Shown here one piece after another: positions 43,716 through 54,660 of a DNA stretch of 64,000 nt (position 1 is the stretch's first letter; each line of letters begins with the position of its first letter). The stretch spans positions 4,836,001-4,900,000 of the forward strand of contig CM070503.1 of assembly GCA_036346375.1 (NCBI GenBank), given 5' to 3'. The notes under the pieces were generated by a model. That model saw only the letters and a program-made list of their open reading frames with translations. It was not told the origin of the DNA and searched no databases. This stretch comes from Guadua angustifolia. Lineage: Eukaryota > Streptophyta > Magnoliopsida > Poales > Poaceae. The translations under genes and the position numbers were made by a program.

Positions 43716-44921
43716 TTTCAGCAACATGATGGTCTTTTTGCCACCCTGCTGCGCACTGGTATTTGGAAATGACGCGGCAGCTATCTTCATCTTGTCTACA
43801 TCGAGCGTTAAGCTTAATGCACAGCGAGGAGAATTTGTATATCTGTCTCTCTGCTCAACGTGCTAGCTGCTTGGGACCTTGGGTGTTTTTTAACTGGACT
43901 GTAACTGAGTGCTGTCAGGTGTAGGTGCGATGTATGATACCTGTAACATTATATGCAGTAGAAAAGTATTCACAACTCAACTCTTCACGACGCCCAGAAC
44001 CTTTTCATCCAGTATATTATGCCATACACCGCCCACGGATTAGCCTATTAACCCAACGAAATGCTGTTGGGAAACAAGAAAACACAACCGGTTGCTCATA
44101 ACTGCTCTGGCCTTTTTATTCAGGTCGGGCAAGCTCTGGGGCTTTCCACTGAGTCATGGACTAGTCAGATCATCCATTTTTATACACTTGGTATGATCGA
44201 TCGATCGATCTCCAATATTGTCTGAAATTTCCAGTCTGTGTTGACACGTACTCACCAACTAACTTTTTTTCCGGGTAGAGGTACTGGATGGGCCAGAGCC
44301 GGAGAGCATTTTGGTTGGTCCCCGTGTCGGCACCGAATACGCATTGCCGGCGCATGTCGCAGCGCCGTCGCCGTGGAGGTTCGCCGTTGCAGGCGCTAGT
44401 GTCAAAGCGAAAGAATCCTCCTCCGTAGATTGTACCAATATCTGACGGCAAGCAGACAGCAGGATGCAGTTGCCATTTCATTTCGACCCGAGCTGTTCAT
44501 GCTTGCCATTTGCTCGAGGCTAGGGCAGCTGTCTCTTGTGTAGACTGCACGTTTCATCTTTATGGGAGTCTTATCCGTCTGATCCAGGGTGCGACAAGTG
44601 TTTGCCTCTCTTCTTGAAAAGAAGGCGAGAAGAACGCCGCTGTTCGTGCCGCGCTCGGCGCACCCGACCCGAGCGTCCGTTCGGCATCCGCCATCGCGCG
44701 GCCATCCCAGGCTTGGACCGTACGCACGTGTGCTTTCCGCGGCCATCGTGCTGCCCGTTTCCACCGTGACGCCCTCGCACCCCCGCCGGGCTGCCGTATT
44801 ACTACCCCGTTTGCTCTGGACCGCGCGGTGCCCGAGTGCGTGACGCTGACAACGTCGTGCCCCGTCCGCGCAGCTGAACCGTCGCGTGCGGCATGCATGG
44901 CTCAGGATCGGCATGTCTCAT
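43716..44921. other. Intergenic, no supported gene
   Basis: A decayed 3' flank of the RFC copy is expected first. At 44170-44480 a minus-strand frame of 103 codons has no recognisable domain. A GC-rich patch at 44580-44900 gives overlapping frames on both strands. A short (TCGA)n run lies near 44196. Confidence 0.35.
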
Positions 44922-47568
44922 CGTTTATAATAGCCTCGCGCACTGCCGACCGCGATCTGCGCCGCTCATAGCCCAAGAAATGAACAACGTCGCATGAGGG
45001 CATGTATAATAGTTTGGGCTTTTTCACCGATTTAAAAGCTAAAAAGCTAAAAGCTGAAACAAACAGATAACTTTTAAGCCGGGTTTGGGCTAAAAAAAAA
45101 AGCCAAAAATCTCTCATGAACTAAAAGCTAAAAGCCAATGTGAGGTGACTTTTTTGGCTTTTGCTGATTGAAATTTGTATTTATCATTAAAATTGTAACA
45201 TATTTACCCACCAGTGCCATCCATATCTATTTTTTGGTACTCTCCTCTCCCCGATGGCCTGGCGCATACTCCGTATAGCGACGGCGCCCTCTTCCCCAGC
45301 AACATAGCATCAGCCTCCTCGGCTCCTCCCCTAGCATCCGCCGGCCCACAACTCCACGGGGCGCATCCGCCGACGCCAACGGCCACCTTCCGCTCCCCTC
45401 TCTCTGTGCCCTCTCTAGCCAGTCTCAAGGAACCACGAGGACCGCGTCGTCAGCCGAGCACTGACCAAGACGTCCTCGGTTCGATCGTCTAATTGGCCGC
45501 CAGAGCTATATCAATTCGCCTGACCCTCGGTGTCTTCATTCACCCGCCTCTAAAAGAGTTGTCAATTGTTTGAATCAAATCGCGGTTAAGCTTGCAATTG
45601 CGCCTTGGAATCCTCTCTCCCGATCGTTTAATTAGTTTAGGAAGCGTCGAACGAATTATTGTTCTAGTGGGCACTTCAATTCTCTTCATCATCATTTTTT
45701 TTACCTAACTAATTATTTCATTGTATTTTTCTTCTTTTGCCCTCAGTACATTTGCACTTCAAGACACCATTTCACTTGGGAGTACTGTTAGCATCAAGGA
45801 GGAAGTTATTTTATGCCGTCGAGAAATCCTCAAGGAGCTGCACTCTTTGAAGACCCCATTTCACCGGGAGAACTGTTAGCATCGAGGAGGAAGTTATTTT
45901 ATGGAATCCAGGGAATTCTCTAATACCACCACAAACATCTGGTTCGGATTTAGCTTTCATTATCTTATTTCTCATATCGTAGGGGCCTTTCAATATCAAC
46001 TGTAGTGTAATTGCATTAAAATTATGTAGCCAAATTACACTTACTATAGTCACATCTGTTATTAACCTTGTGCCGTCAATATTTCGAATTGTTGATATAT
46101 TTATTTTGATGGAAATGATGTACATACCCGGACAGAACCAACCACCATATTCCGTGATGATGCATCTCATGAAGTAAACACAGATAAAGTGATGGAGCAA
46201 GTTGGACCCCATAGTTCCAAACATTCAAGGTACTATTGTTTGAATGGTGGTGCTGTGGTAGTAATGAAAAGGAAAAAGTGCGAATTGGTCCTCTAACTAT
46301 ACCCATGGACCACTTTGGTCCCTAAACAGCAATACCGGACTTGCGACGTCCTTCAACTCCCAAAACCGTGCACAGTTCGTCCTTTGACCAGTCAAATGGC
46401 GGTTTTGGCCCACACAGCAACACTGTCAGATTTTTAAATAATTTTACAAGCTTGATAATGATCTGAAAAATTTATGGTACCATTATTAGTAGTTTAGGAT
46501 CATACATAAAAATTTTAAAAATAATTTAACATCATTTGTTATCTTTAAAAAATCAAAAATAGAATAGACATAATTGGGACAGTAAACTTGCTAGATTTTT
46601 ATAAATTTTCTCGAGTGTGATCATTATCTAAAATTTTTATTACAGATTAAGAATTTCCTCAGTACCATCCTATAAAAGTTTCAAAAAATTTCAACTTTAT
46701 GTTCTTTCTCTGTTTGATTTTTGAAATATAATACAACAAATTAAGTTTAGTGCTTACTGCATTGAAAGATTTTATTGAGAAAACAAATAAAGTTTAAATT
46801 TTTTGAAACTTTTATAGGATGGTACTGAGGAAATTCTTAATCTGTAATAAAAATTTTAGATAATGATCACACTCTAGAAAATTTAGAAAATCTAGCAAGT
46901 TTACTGTCCCAATTATGTCTATTCTGTTTTTGATTTTTAAAGATAACAAATGATGTTAAATTATTTTAAAATTTTTATGTATGATCCTAAACTACTAATA
47001 ATGGTACCATAAATTTTTCAGATCATTATCAAGCTTGTAAAATTATTTAAAAATCTGACAGTGTTGTATGTGGGCTAAAACCGCCATTTGATCGGTCAAA
47101 GGACTAACTGTAACGGTTTTGGGAGTTGAAGGACGTCATGAAGTCCTAGATATTGCTTTTAGGGACCAAAGTGGTCCAGCGGGTATAGTTGGAGGACCAA
47201 TTCGGCACTTTTTCCTAATGAAAAAGAACTGGGGTGGTGGTAGGTTAACGCAATTACAGCATCATGTCCTTTTCATGTAAATTTAACTAGGCAGAGCTCT
47301 TCTTTCAACCCAGTTTTACTCTTTTCTGAATTTATTTCCTACACATGCTCAAAAATTACGGGAATAATGTTGTATTACCAAACAAGCTGTCTCAAGTATG
47401 CAAATCTTCTTTGTTGTGATCAATCTTGTTATTTTCGGTTTTGGCTTTGTCTGCAAAAGGCACAAAGAATCGATGTTCTCACTCCTTGTAGAAAATATTT
47501 ATGAGGAGCTTGTCAAATAAACTCCGATGGTCGAAGAAGGATATGAATGTGCATCAGGTTGTCCTGTT
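44922..47568. repeat. Segmental duplication, copy A
   Basis: From CGTTTATAATAGCCTCGCGC to GTTGTCCTGTT this segment matches 52272-56259 in the same order and orientation. Shared blocks include the MITE-like AAAAGCTAAAAGC text (45003-45185), the GACGGCGCCCTCT region, and the exon-like sequences CACCATTTCACTTGGGAGT and AGGAGGAAGTTATTTTATG. Copy A lacks the 2.3 kb MULE of copy B but contains its own foldback insertion (46271-47215), and is cut off on the right by the LINE. Confidence 0.85.
46271..47215. mobile_element. Foldback MULE-type element (945 bp) with perfect 9-bp target duplication
   Basis: The ends are GGAAAAAGTGCGAATTGGTC and its complement. The 9-bp sequence TAATGAAAA flanks it on both sides (46262-46270 and 47216-47224). 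Copy B of the duplication keeps the unoccupied site (near 55910-55925). The two halves are complementary over roughly 430 bp each, with a loop of about 90 bp near 46702-46790, so the whole element can fold into one hairpin. It has no coding frame. Its AT-rich arms resemble parts of the element at 6208-7656. Confidence 0.9.
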
Positions 47569-47589
47569 TTTTTTTTGAGCGGAGAAACA

Positions 47590-48899
47590 AGCAGAGGAGG
47601 CCATTCTTTGTGATATATTAACCAAGAGAGGAAAACAAAACAAGGAGAATACAATGTTTGGCGAAACCAAAGAAAGCAAAAATCGAAAAAAGCAGCAAGC
47701 CTATCCTCCAAGCTAGAAAACTGACCGATGACTTTAGTTGACTCTAAAAAACTGCGGGAGGAATTCCCCAAGGAACCCTCCTCCAAACATTAAGATTTGA
47801 GGAATGGACCTAAAATTTTATCATTTCATTGCTTCCATATGCCCCAAGACGCAATGATGAACGCATCCATGAAAAAAGGGTCAGCAACATGAAACCGAGC
47901 TTGAGCAATCCTTTGGAAAATATCCGCATCCATATCCCAATTGATGGAAATCATGTTCCAACAGCTAGAGCTGAAAGGACATGAGAAGAAGAGATGGTCT
48001 CTAGATTCTTCCATTTGCAGGTTACAAAGCACGCAGTTGAATGATCCCCCTTGTATGGGGCAATTCTTACGTTTGAGCAGATTTCTAGTATTAAGGCGGT
48101 CAAGACATAAGAGCCAGGAGAAAATCTTCAGCTTGAGGGAACATTTAGCCTTCCAGATCCACAGGATTGGAGGAGGCACGGAGATCATGTTAAAAGTCAG
48201 TTTGTAAAATCTGCTGGGAAGATAAACTCTAGAATTCCATATATAATTCCATTCATCATTGGAATCCTGAAGGTGGACGTCGGAATGTAAGTTGTCATAC
48301 ATGTCTTGAAGCTCAGAGAATGCTTGATCAGAGAGAGGTAAGTGGAAGTGAGCAGAAACACCAGGGTGTTGGATGAAGTAGCCGACAGTGCAAGTATCAT
48401 TCTTAAGGAAAGAGGCCAGATGATGATATTTGGTCTTCATGTGGACATTGTTCCAAATGTCCTCCCAGAACAAAGCAGTGTCCCCACGACCAATGGAGCA
48501 ACGGGCAATCCCCCTGAACTGATCAAGATAGAGAAGAACATCTTTCCACCAGAAGGATCCCTTCCTAACCGAGGATTGTGGAATTTTCTCCTGATAGTAA
48601 GAGAACCAAACCATGTGAACCCAAGGGATATCCATTTTATTGTAGAACTTATGCAAGAACTTCATCAAGAGAGACATGTTGTGGAGTCGAAGATTGACCA
48701 CCCCAAGGCCCCCTTTCTGCTTGGGCTTACAAACCTTGTCCCAAGCAACCAAGGATTTACTTCTGGCATTGATGTCATTTTTCCCCCAGAGGCAAATCCT
48801 TCTGGCTCTGTCGATTCTGTTAATAATGGCCACTGGGAGTTTCAAAGTACACATTGCAAATGTCGGCATTGAGGATAATACCGAATTAACCAGCTGCAA
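47590..48899 (-). pseudogene. LINE C-terminal part with zf-RVT domain
   Basis: The frame at 48899-47826 begins in the post-polymerase region (QLVNSVLSSMPTFAMCTLKL, typical of plant LINEs). It includes WKDVLLYLDQFRG-like text and the zf-RVT block (WIWKAKCSLKLKIFSWLL, CVLCNLQMEESRDHLFFSC). It stops after SWGIWKQ, and related text continues after stops to about 47590. It continues the protein encoded at 48998-50053, from which it is separated by a frame break. Confidence 0.8.
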
Positions 48900-48997
48900 T
48901 CTCCCACCAAAAGAAAGGAGAGAGGAAAACCCCGAGACTCTTCTTCAAATTTTGTTGGCCAGAGATTCAAAATCCTTGATCTGAGGCCTAGAATGAC

Positions 48998-50080
48998 TCA
49001 TAGGAAGTCGCAGGTAGGTGAAAGGGAACTTGTCAATCTTACATCCAAAGATTCCTTGAGCTCAACGTCTTCGTTCAACATATTTAAAGGAAGCATTCCA
49101 GATTTGCTGTAGTTAATCTTGAGGCCGGTGGCATTTGCAAAGGATTGTAAAATACATTTGAGCTTAAAAATCTCGGCTTGGCTCCCTTTAGCAAAAATAA
49201 TAGTGTCGTCAGCATATTGAATAACCGGGAAGTCCGACAACCGACCCAGGTTCAAGGGCAAGGAGAGAATGCCAAGGCGCCTAGCTTTGTTAAGCACGTG
49301 TTGAAGCAAATCCACCGCAATCGCAAAGAGAAGAGGAGAAATAGGGTCTCCTTGTCTGCCACCCCTTTTGCAAGAGAAGGAGGATCCGGGAACACCGTTA
49401 AGCAGGATGGAAGAAGTGGCAGAACGAAGGATTTCCTGCATCCAACTGAGCCACCTATTAGGGAAGCCGAAAGCGCGGAACATCGCGATAATGGAATTAT
49501 GCTCAATCGTGTCAAAGGCCTTGGCAAAATCTAGCTTGAGTAAAACAATTTCTTGCCTCGAGCTCTGACAAAGGTGGATATATTCAAAGGTCCAGGCTAG
49601 GCAATCTTGGATGGATCTACCTCTAATAAAGCCATACTGATTCTTGTGTACAATCGAAGAGATGACCGAGTTCAGTCTGTTGGCCAAAATTTTCGTGATT
49701 AACTTGACAGTTGAATTAAGAAGAGAAATCGGCCTGAAGTCATTGGGGGATTCGGGGTTATTGATTTTAGGAACTAAAACGATGAACGAGTGGTTAATGG
49801 AGGAAAGGGATAGAGTCCCTTCCTGAAAGTCAGAGCAGAGCTTGTAAAAGTCCTCCTTAATGATATGCCAGGTTTTCTTATAAAACAATCCATTAAATCC
49901 ATCCGGGCCAGGGGCACTATCAGTGTGGAATTGATTAACGGCCTCATCAATCTCTTGATTGGAGAATGGGGAGTCAATGTCCTGAAGGTCAGTGGAACGA
50001 GGAATAAGGTCGGCGAGGTCAAAACTCATGATAGGATTCTCCGAGGTCCCCATTCTGTTAAAGAAAGACTTGTACAGTAA
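48998..50080 (-). pseudogene. LINE reverse transcriptase domain
   Basis: Reverse transcriptase that would copy LINE RNA at a nicked target. Visible motifs, in order: APGPDGFNGLFYK, FRPISLLNS, QYGFIRGRSIQDCL, LKLDFAKAFDTIEH, GGRQGDPISPLLF, and the catalytic IQYADDTIIF. The upstream linker (KSFFNRMGTSENP) is in this frame, but the join to the endonuclease needs at least one frame change near 50060-50150. The frame ends at 48998, where the next domain lies in another frame. The catalytic Asp residues are intact, but the polyprotein is broken. Confidence 0.9.
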
Positions 50081-50156
50081 GCGACTTTGGCTTCATGATC
50101 ATAGAGAATGTTGCCATTGTCTAAAGTGAGGAAGTTATCAAGTTATATTCGAACCT

Positions 50157-51362
50157 TTACGTAGCTTTGGCGTGAAAGAATTTTGTATTCTCATCCCCCA
50201 GTTGGACCCACCGAGTAGAGCATCGATTTTTCCAGTAAACGTTTTGAATGTCTAGAAGCTTTAACAGATGGGTTTTTAGAATCTCCCTGAAGTTCTTTTC
50301 CTGAGTGAAAAGCAGTCTGAAGTCTTCGAGTCTGTCCAGGGTAGCAATATAATTGTTGCAGTGGGTAATCTGACTTTTAATCAGAGACCAGTTGTATTTT
50401 GGTTTTTGAAGCTCTAGCTGAAGGTTATGAAGCTTAGTCCTGATGGTGTGCGCAGCACAGAAACCCTCCAAGAGAGGCCGTTGTTGCCAGGAAGTTTGAA
50501 CAATTTGTAAGAAGTCCGAACGCTGAAGCCAAAAAATTTCCAGTCTGAAAATAGTGGCCTTGGGGATCTGAGTTTGAATTTGGGCCACACAAGGAATGTG
50601 ATCAGACGTGGAACGAGACAGAGGAAGCCAAAGAGTCCCCGGAAAAGAGCGAGTCCAATGAGTGGAGGTAAAGCACCAGTCAAGCTGTTCAAGCAGAGGG
50701 TTAGACTGCATGTTGCTCCAGGTGAATCTCTTGCCTTTGAGAGGGATTTCAATAAGGCCAAGGGAGGAAATGATGTCATCAAAACGGCGAGCTTCATAAT
50801 ATCTCCCGCCAGGCTTATTTCTATCATCAGAGGATCTGTAAAGGTTAAAGTCTCCCAGGAGAATCAAATCTTCGTCATTCTGAATAGACAGGTTGGAAAG
50901 CCAACAGAGGAAATCAGCCTTACCCGGGCCAGAGCAGGGCCCGTAAACATTGGTAAGGGTCCAGCATTTGTTATTGTAATTAGAGGAAAACCTAACGGAG
51001 ACCGCATATTGAGTGTTTAGAATAACCTGACCAGTGTGAATCGAGCCTACCCAGGCAACCAAGATCCCACCCGAGGATCCAGCAGAAGGATAGAAGGCAA
51101 ACTGGTTGAATCTTTTAGGGGCAAAGGTTTTTATGATGGAGTGAGAGAACATAGAGCGCTTCGTTTCTTGGATTGCAATAATAGAGCACCTAGATTCCTC
51201 AATCTTAGATCTGAGAAAACTACATTTAGACTGGTCATTAAGCCCCCTGATATTCCAATTAAGAATAATCAATTTAGTCGAGTTTACGAAATTCATGGTA
51301 ATAAATTTAAGGGCGGTGAAGAAGCAGAAGCAGATGGCGGTGGCCTGGCAAATCAAGGCCAC
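50157..51362 (-). pseudogene. LINE endonuclease domain (exonuclease-endonuclease-phosphatase type)
   Basis: The N-terminal part of the LINE ORF2 protein nicks the target DNA in this class. Motifs in order are LNWNIRGLND, IAIQETK, LTNVYGPC, LILLGDFNLYR, RFTWSN, DWCF and SDHIPC, which include the metal-binding Glu and Asp and the catalytic Asp-His. The frame then runs through a linker (RWVQLGDENTKFFHAKAT) and meets a stop at 50157, where an intact element would continue into the reverse transcriptase. The natural start is probably the MNFVNSTK methionine rather than the frame's first ATG. Confidence 0.88.
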
Positions 51363-53371
51363 TCAATTGTCAGGATAATAGCAAACAATTTTGAGTTGGA
51401 AAAGGAGCTACCGCAAGGGACCTGCAGGCCAGGGCGAAGCCAGAGCACCCAGCATTGCCAAAGACACACCCAACCCGAAACCAAGAATAAAACCCAGACC
51501 AAACAGGAAATCTGCCATAACCCAAAATAACAGCAATAGCAGCCGTGGCAATACAGGCAAAAGAAAGGAGGCATTATAAGGGTGATAGGTTGCCTATCCA
51601 CCACTAATCCATACATGATGGGCTTGCTCTGACCCAGAGCACCAAAAGCATAGAGGCCGGCTAAAATCTTGTTCGGACTCGGATATCTGAAGGAGAATCT
51701 TCATTCTTGGAGATCATCTTTGAGAAGCAGAAAAGGCCACCTCCTCGGAGAGAGACCACACTGTCAACAAGAATTTTCAGGATGGCCTTCATGGAGATTA
51801 TAGGAGTGGAGGATTTAAGCGTGTCAATATCCATCATAGAGGAAGCGCAAGGCTTGGCGGAAAAGCAAAAGCAGTGATGAGGTTGAGGAGCAAAAACAAT
51901 TTTTCCAGCGAGCGGGGCTCACCTTACGAGCCTTGTTACTCTTTTTGAAGAGTGGAAACACTTGGTTGCCTTAGCCCATTGTACTTCTCCTTGACCTTTT
52001 GCTCCTCCAGGGCGGAGATAGTAATAAACGTCGTGGGGACATCCAAACCAATTTGATTCGGAAGATTGAAGGGTGATCCAAGGTGGCGAGGATTGAAAGC
52101 TTTCCTTTTCCTTTGATACACTCTGGATATTCTATTATGGTACAGTCGGCAACACAGATTAGAAGGTGAGAGTCGTCATGAGAGGCATATTGCGGGGGCG
52201 CTTTGAGGTTGAGTTACGATTCAATATAGAGCCTTCAGTCGAATGAGGCCATCCGAAGCCGTGGAGATCGGCGTTTATAATAGCCTCGCGCACTGCCGGC
52301 CGCGATCTGCGCCGCTCATAGCCCAAGAAATGAACAACGTCGCATGAGGGCATGTATAATAGTAGGCTCTGTTTGTTTGGGTTTTTTCACTGGTTTAAAA
52401 GCCAAAAAGTTAAAAGCTGAAACAAACAGATAGCTTTTAAGTCGGGCTTAAAAAAAAGCCAAAAACCTCTCATGAACTAAAAGCTAAAAACCAATGTGAG
52501 GTGGCTTTTTTTTTACTTTTGCTGATTGAAATTTGTATTTATCATTAAAGTTGTAGCATATTTACCCACCAGTGCCATCCATATATAAAGAAAACTTCTT
52601 TAGTTTTTTTTGGTCTTCTCCTCTCACGATGGCACTGAACCCCCCTCCCGAGACTGGCGCCGCATAGGGAAAATTGTCATTGTGCCACTCTGGACATGCG
52701 GCTTCACCCAAATGCCATTATTAACGTGGCAATCGCCAAAATGCCACGTTCAATCCGCGGCAACTCGTTTCCATGCCATTTTGGAGTTTTTTGTGCATTT
52801 ACCGGATAAAGGCATGGGGAAATGACCTCTTTGCCCTCAACAACATGCATCAGGGCTGAACTCGGGCTAGATGGCTCGACACGAAGCCGGACCCCTGACG
52901 AGCTCTGCACGAGTTGAATCCCCATCTCCTCCTCCACTCCAGATCTGGCGGCAGCGAGGCGACGGGCGGCAAGTGAGCACACTCTCCGTGAGTCTCCGGT
53001 CGATTGCAAAAGGTGAGCCATCTAGCCTTGTGTTGATGCTTTTACGGTGCGAGTTTTAATGCTTTTGCGGTGCATGAAACCCTAGGTTAGAAAGTTGTGG
53101 GAGTGGTAGGGGAGGAGTTGCGATCGGCGGGATGAGTGCCAAGTCGAAGAGGAGACCCAAGCGCATCTCCTTGTAAATGGGAGAAATGGCGAGTAGCTTG
53201 GTCGCCTCCACCGATCCGAAGGCGTGACATTCCTGCGAGATTCCGCTAGGTCGCCTCCACCAGATCCGATGCCCATCCGATGCGTGACATTCGGCAGAGA
53301 TTCCGCCACCCATGAGATTGGGATAATATAAGGATCCAAGAGACACAAGATGAGGAAGGAGAATTGAGCGG

Positions 53372-53728
53372 TTGAGTGAGGATCAAGTTTATACGCTTCT
53401 GGGATTACGGGATGAGGACAACAGAACAGACAATGCTAGAAATGATGAGAGGGACCCGAGGGACAGTGGTTTTGTTGATGATACTGAGGATGCAAGGATT
53501 AATGTTGATGATCTCAACCCAGATGAACTATTTATTGCTTATGACAAAGATCACCCCTCAATAGATCTAGGTGTGCTATATCCCTCCATGAAAGAGTTCA
53601 GGCTTGCTATAAGGCAGTATGCTATCAATGAAGAGTTTGATTTGGGGGTTGAAAAAAGTGATCAGACAAGATTTGAAGTCTTGACGACTTTTGTTGTGAT
53701 GCTTGTGTCGAGAACCTTATCTTTGTGA
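53372..53728 (+). pseudogene. MULE transposase N-terminal fragment
   Basis: The open stretch starts from a TTG-initiated context (SEDQVYTLLGLRDEDN). It includes SIDLGVLYPSMKEFRLAIRQ and INEEFDLGVEKSDQTRFE, the beginning of the MuDR-type DNA-binding region of plant MULE transposases. After the TRFE motif the sequence turns into unrelated text and stops at 53728. The zinc-binding residues, the DDE core and the SWIM finger are all missing. It is therefore a deletion derivative inside the 2.3 kb MULE. Confidence 0.75.
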
Positions 53729-54660
53729 TGGTTGTAATCAGCTGACTTTTGTAATCAAACATTCTTTGTGATGCTTGTAGCATCCAAGCGATCTTGTCAT
53801 CTGGAATGCTTGATGCATATGGATGGAAAAATGGGGTGTTTGGTTCTCGTTTGGTTCAACCAAGTTATACGGAATGTTTTATATACTCAGAATGTTGTGA
53901 TGCTTCTAATGCCTTGCCAACATTACACAAATCAAACATTGTCTTGATTTTCTCCTTGTAAGTGATATACATTACACAAATCAAACATTGTATTGGCACT
54001 TAAACAATTGTATTGCATAACTGTCATCAACATTACACAAGTCACTGCTTGAATTGCAATACATTACAAAAAGCTCTTCTTGAATTGCAATACATTACAA
54101 AAATCACTCCATTGCTCACTATTACATATTTTTCACAATCAACACTTTGCTACAACAAGAAGATCTAACCGCAATCAAAGACATTGCTTACAACCAAAAT
54201 CGACAAATATTCATCAACTTTGAAATTCTTCTATCAATGTCAAGATCTCCATTCTCCATTCTACAAGGTGCATCTACCCTTCATGAGCAGATTCATTGCA
54301 TGCATCGGTTCCAATGAAATTAGCAATGAAGTTCTCATATTGCTCCCTCCACATGTAGAATCCACACCTACCACGCATCTACAAACAAAAACATCCGGTT
54401 AAAAAAGAAAAACCAATAAACCAATTACAAAAGAAAAGACTATAAGCACTTACATGTTGCTCATTTCTCTGGCACTTGAAGAAAACCCTTCGGGATTGTT
54501 GTTTGATCGAGAGACGAGCTCCAAAATAGAATCACCGCGACCTAGGCGGTCTACGAGAGGTAAACCCGACGGGTAGTAGGAGGCCCTTTTTGCACCGGAA
54601 GCTTGCGACATCGCCGACCATTACGCCTCCGCCGACGCCCTTGCATGACCGGAGACTCAT
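53729..54660. other. Interior of the 2.3 kb MULE, non-coding
   Basis: Repeated phrases ACATTACACAAATCAAACATTG and related text occur at 53920-54100 as short tandem repeats. The remainder up to the right inverted repeat has no supported gene. Confidence 0.45.

Larger units (their letters stand above)
47567..52140 (-). mobile_element. L1-type LINE, minus strand, nearly full length but frameshifted
   Basis: On the minus strand the order is a 5' region without clear ORF1, an apurinic-type endonuclease, a reverse transcriptase, a zinc-knuckle RVT-associated domain, and a terminal A10 tract (T10 on plus, 47567-47576). It is inserted in copy A of the segmental duplication. Frame changes occur between endonuclease and reverse transcriptase, and later. 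I could not find target-site duplications, and the 5' limit near 52140 is uncertain. Confidence 0.85.

Noticed and set aside
48342..51530. Plus-strand frames of 118-176 codons
   Set aside because: They are shadows of the minus-strand LINE endonuclease, reverse transcriptase and zf-RVT coding regions.
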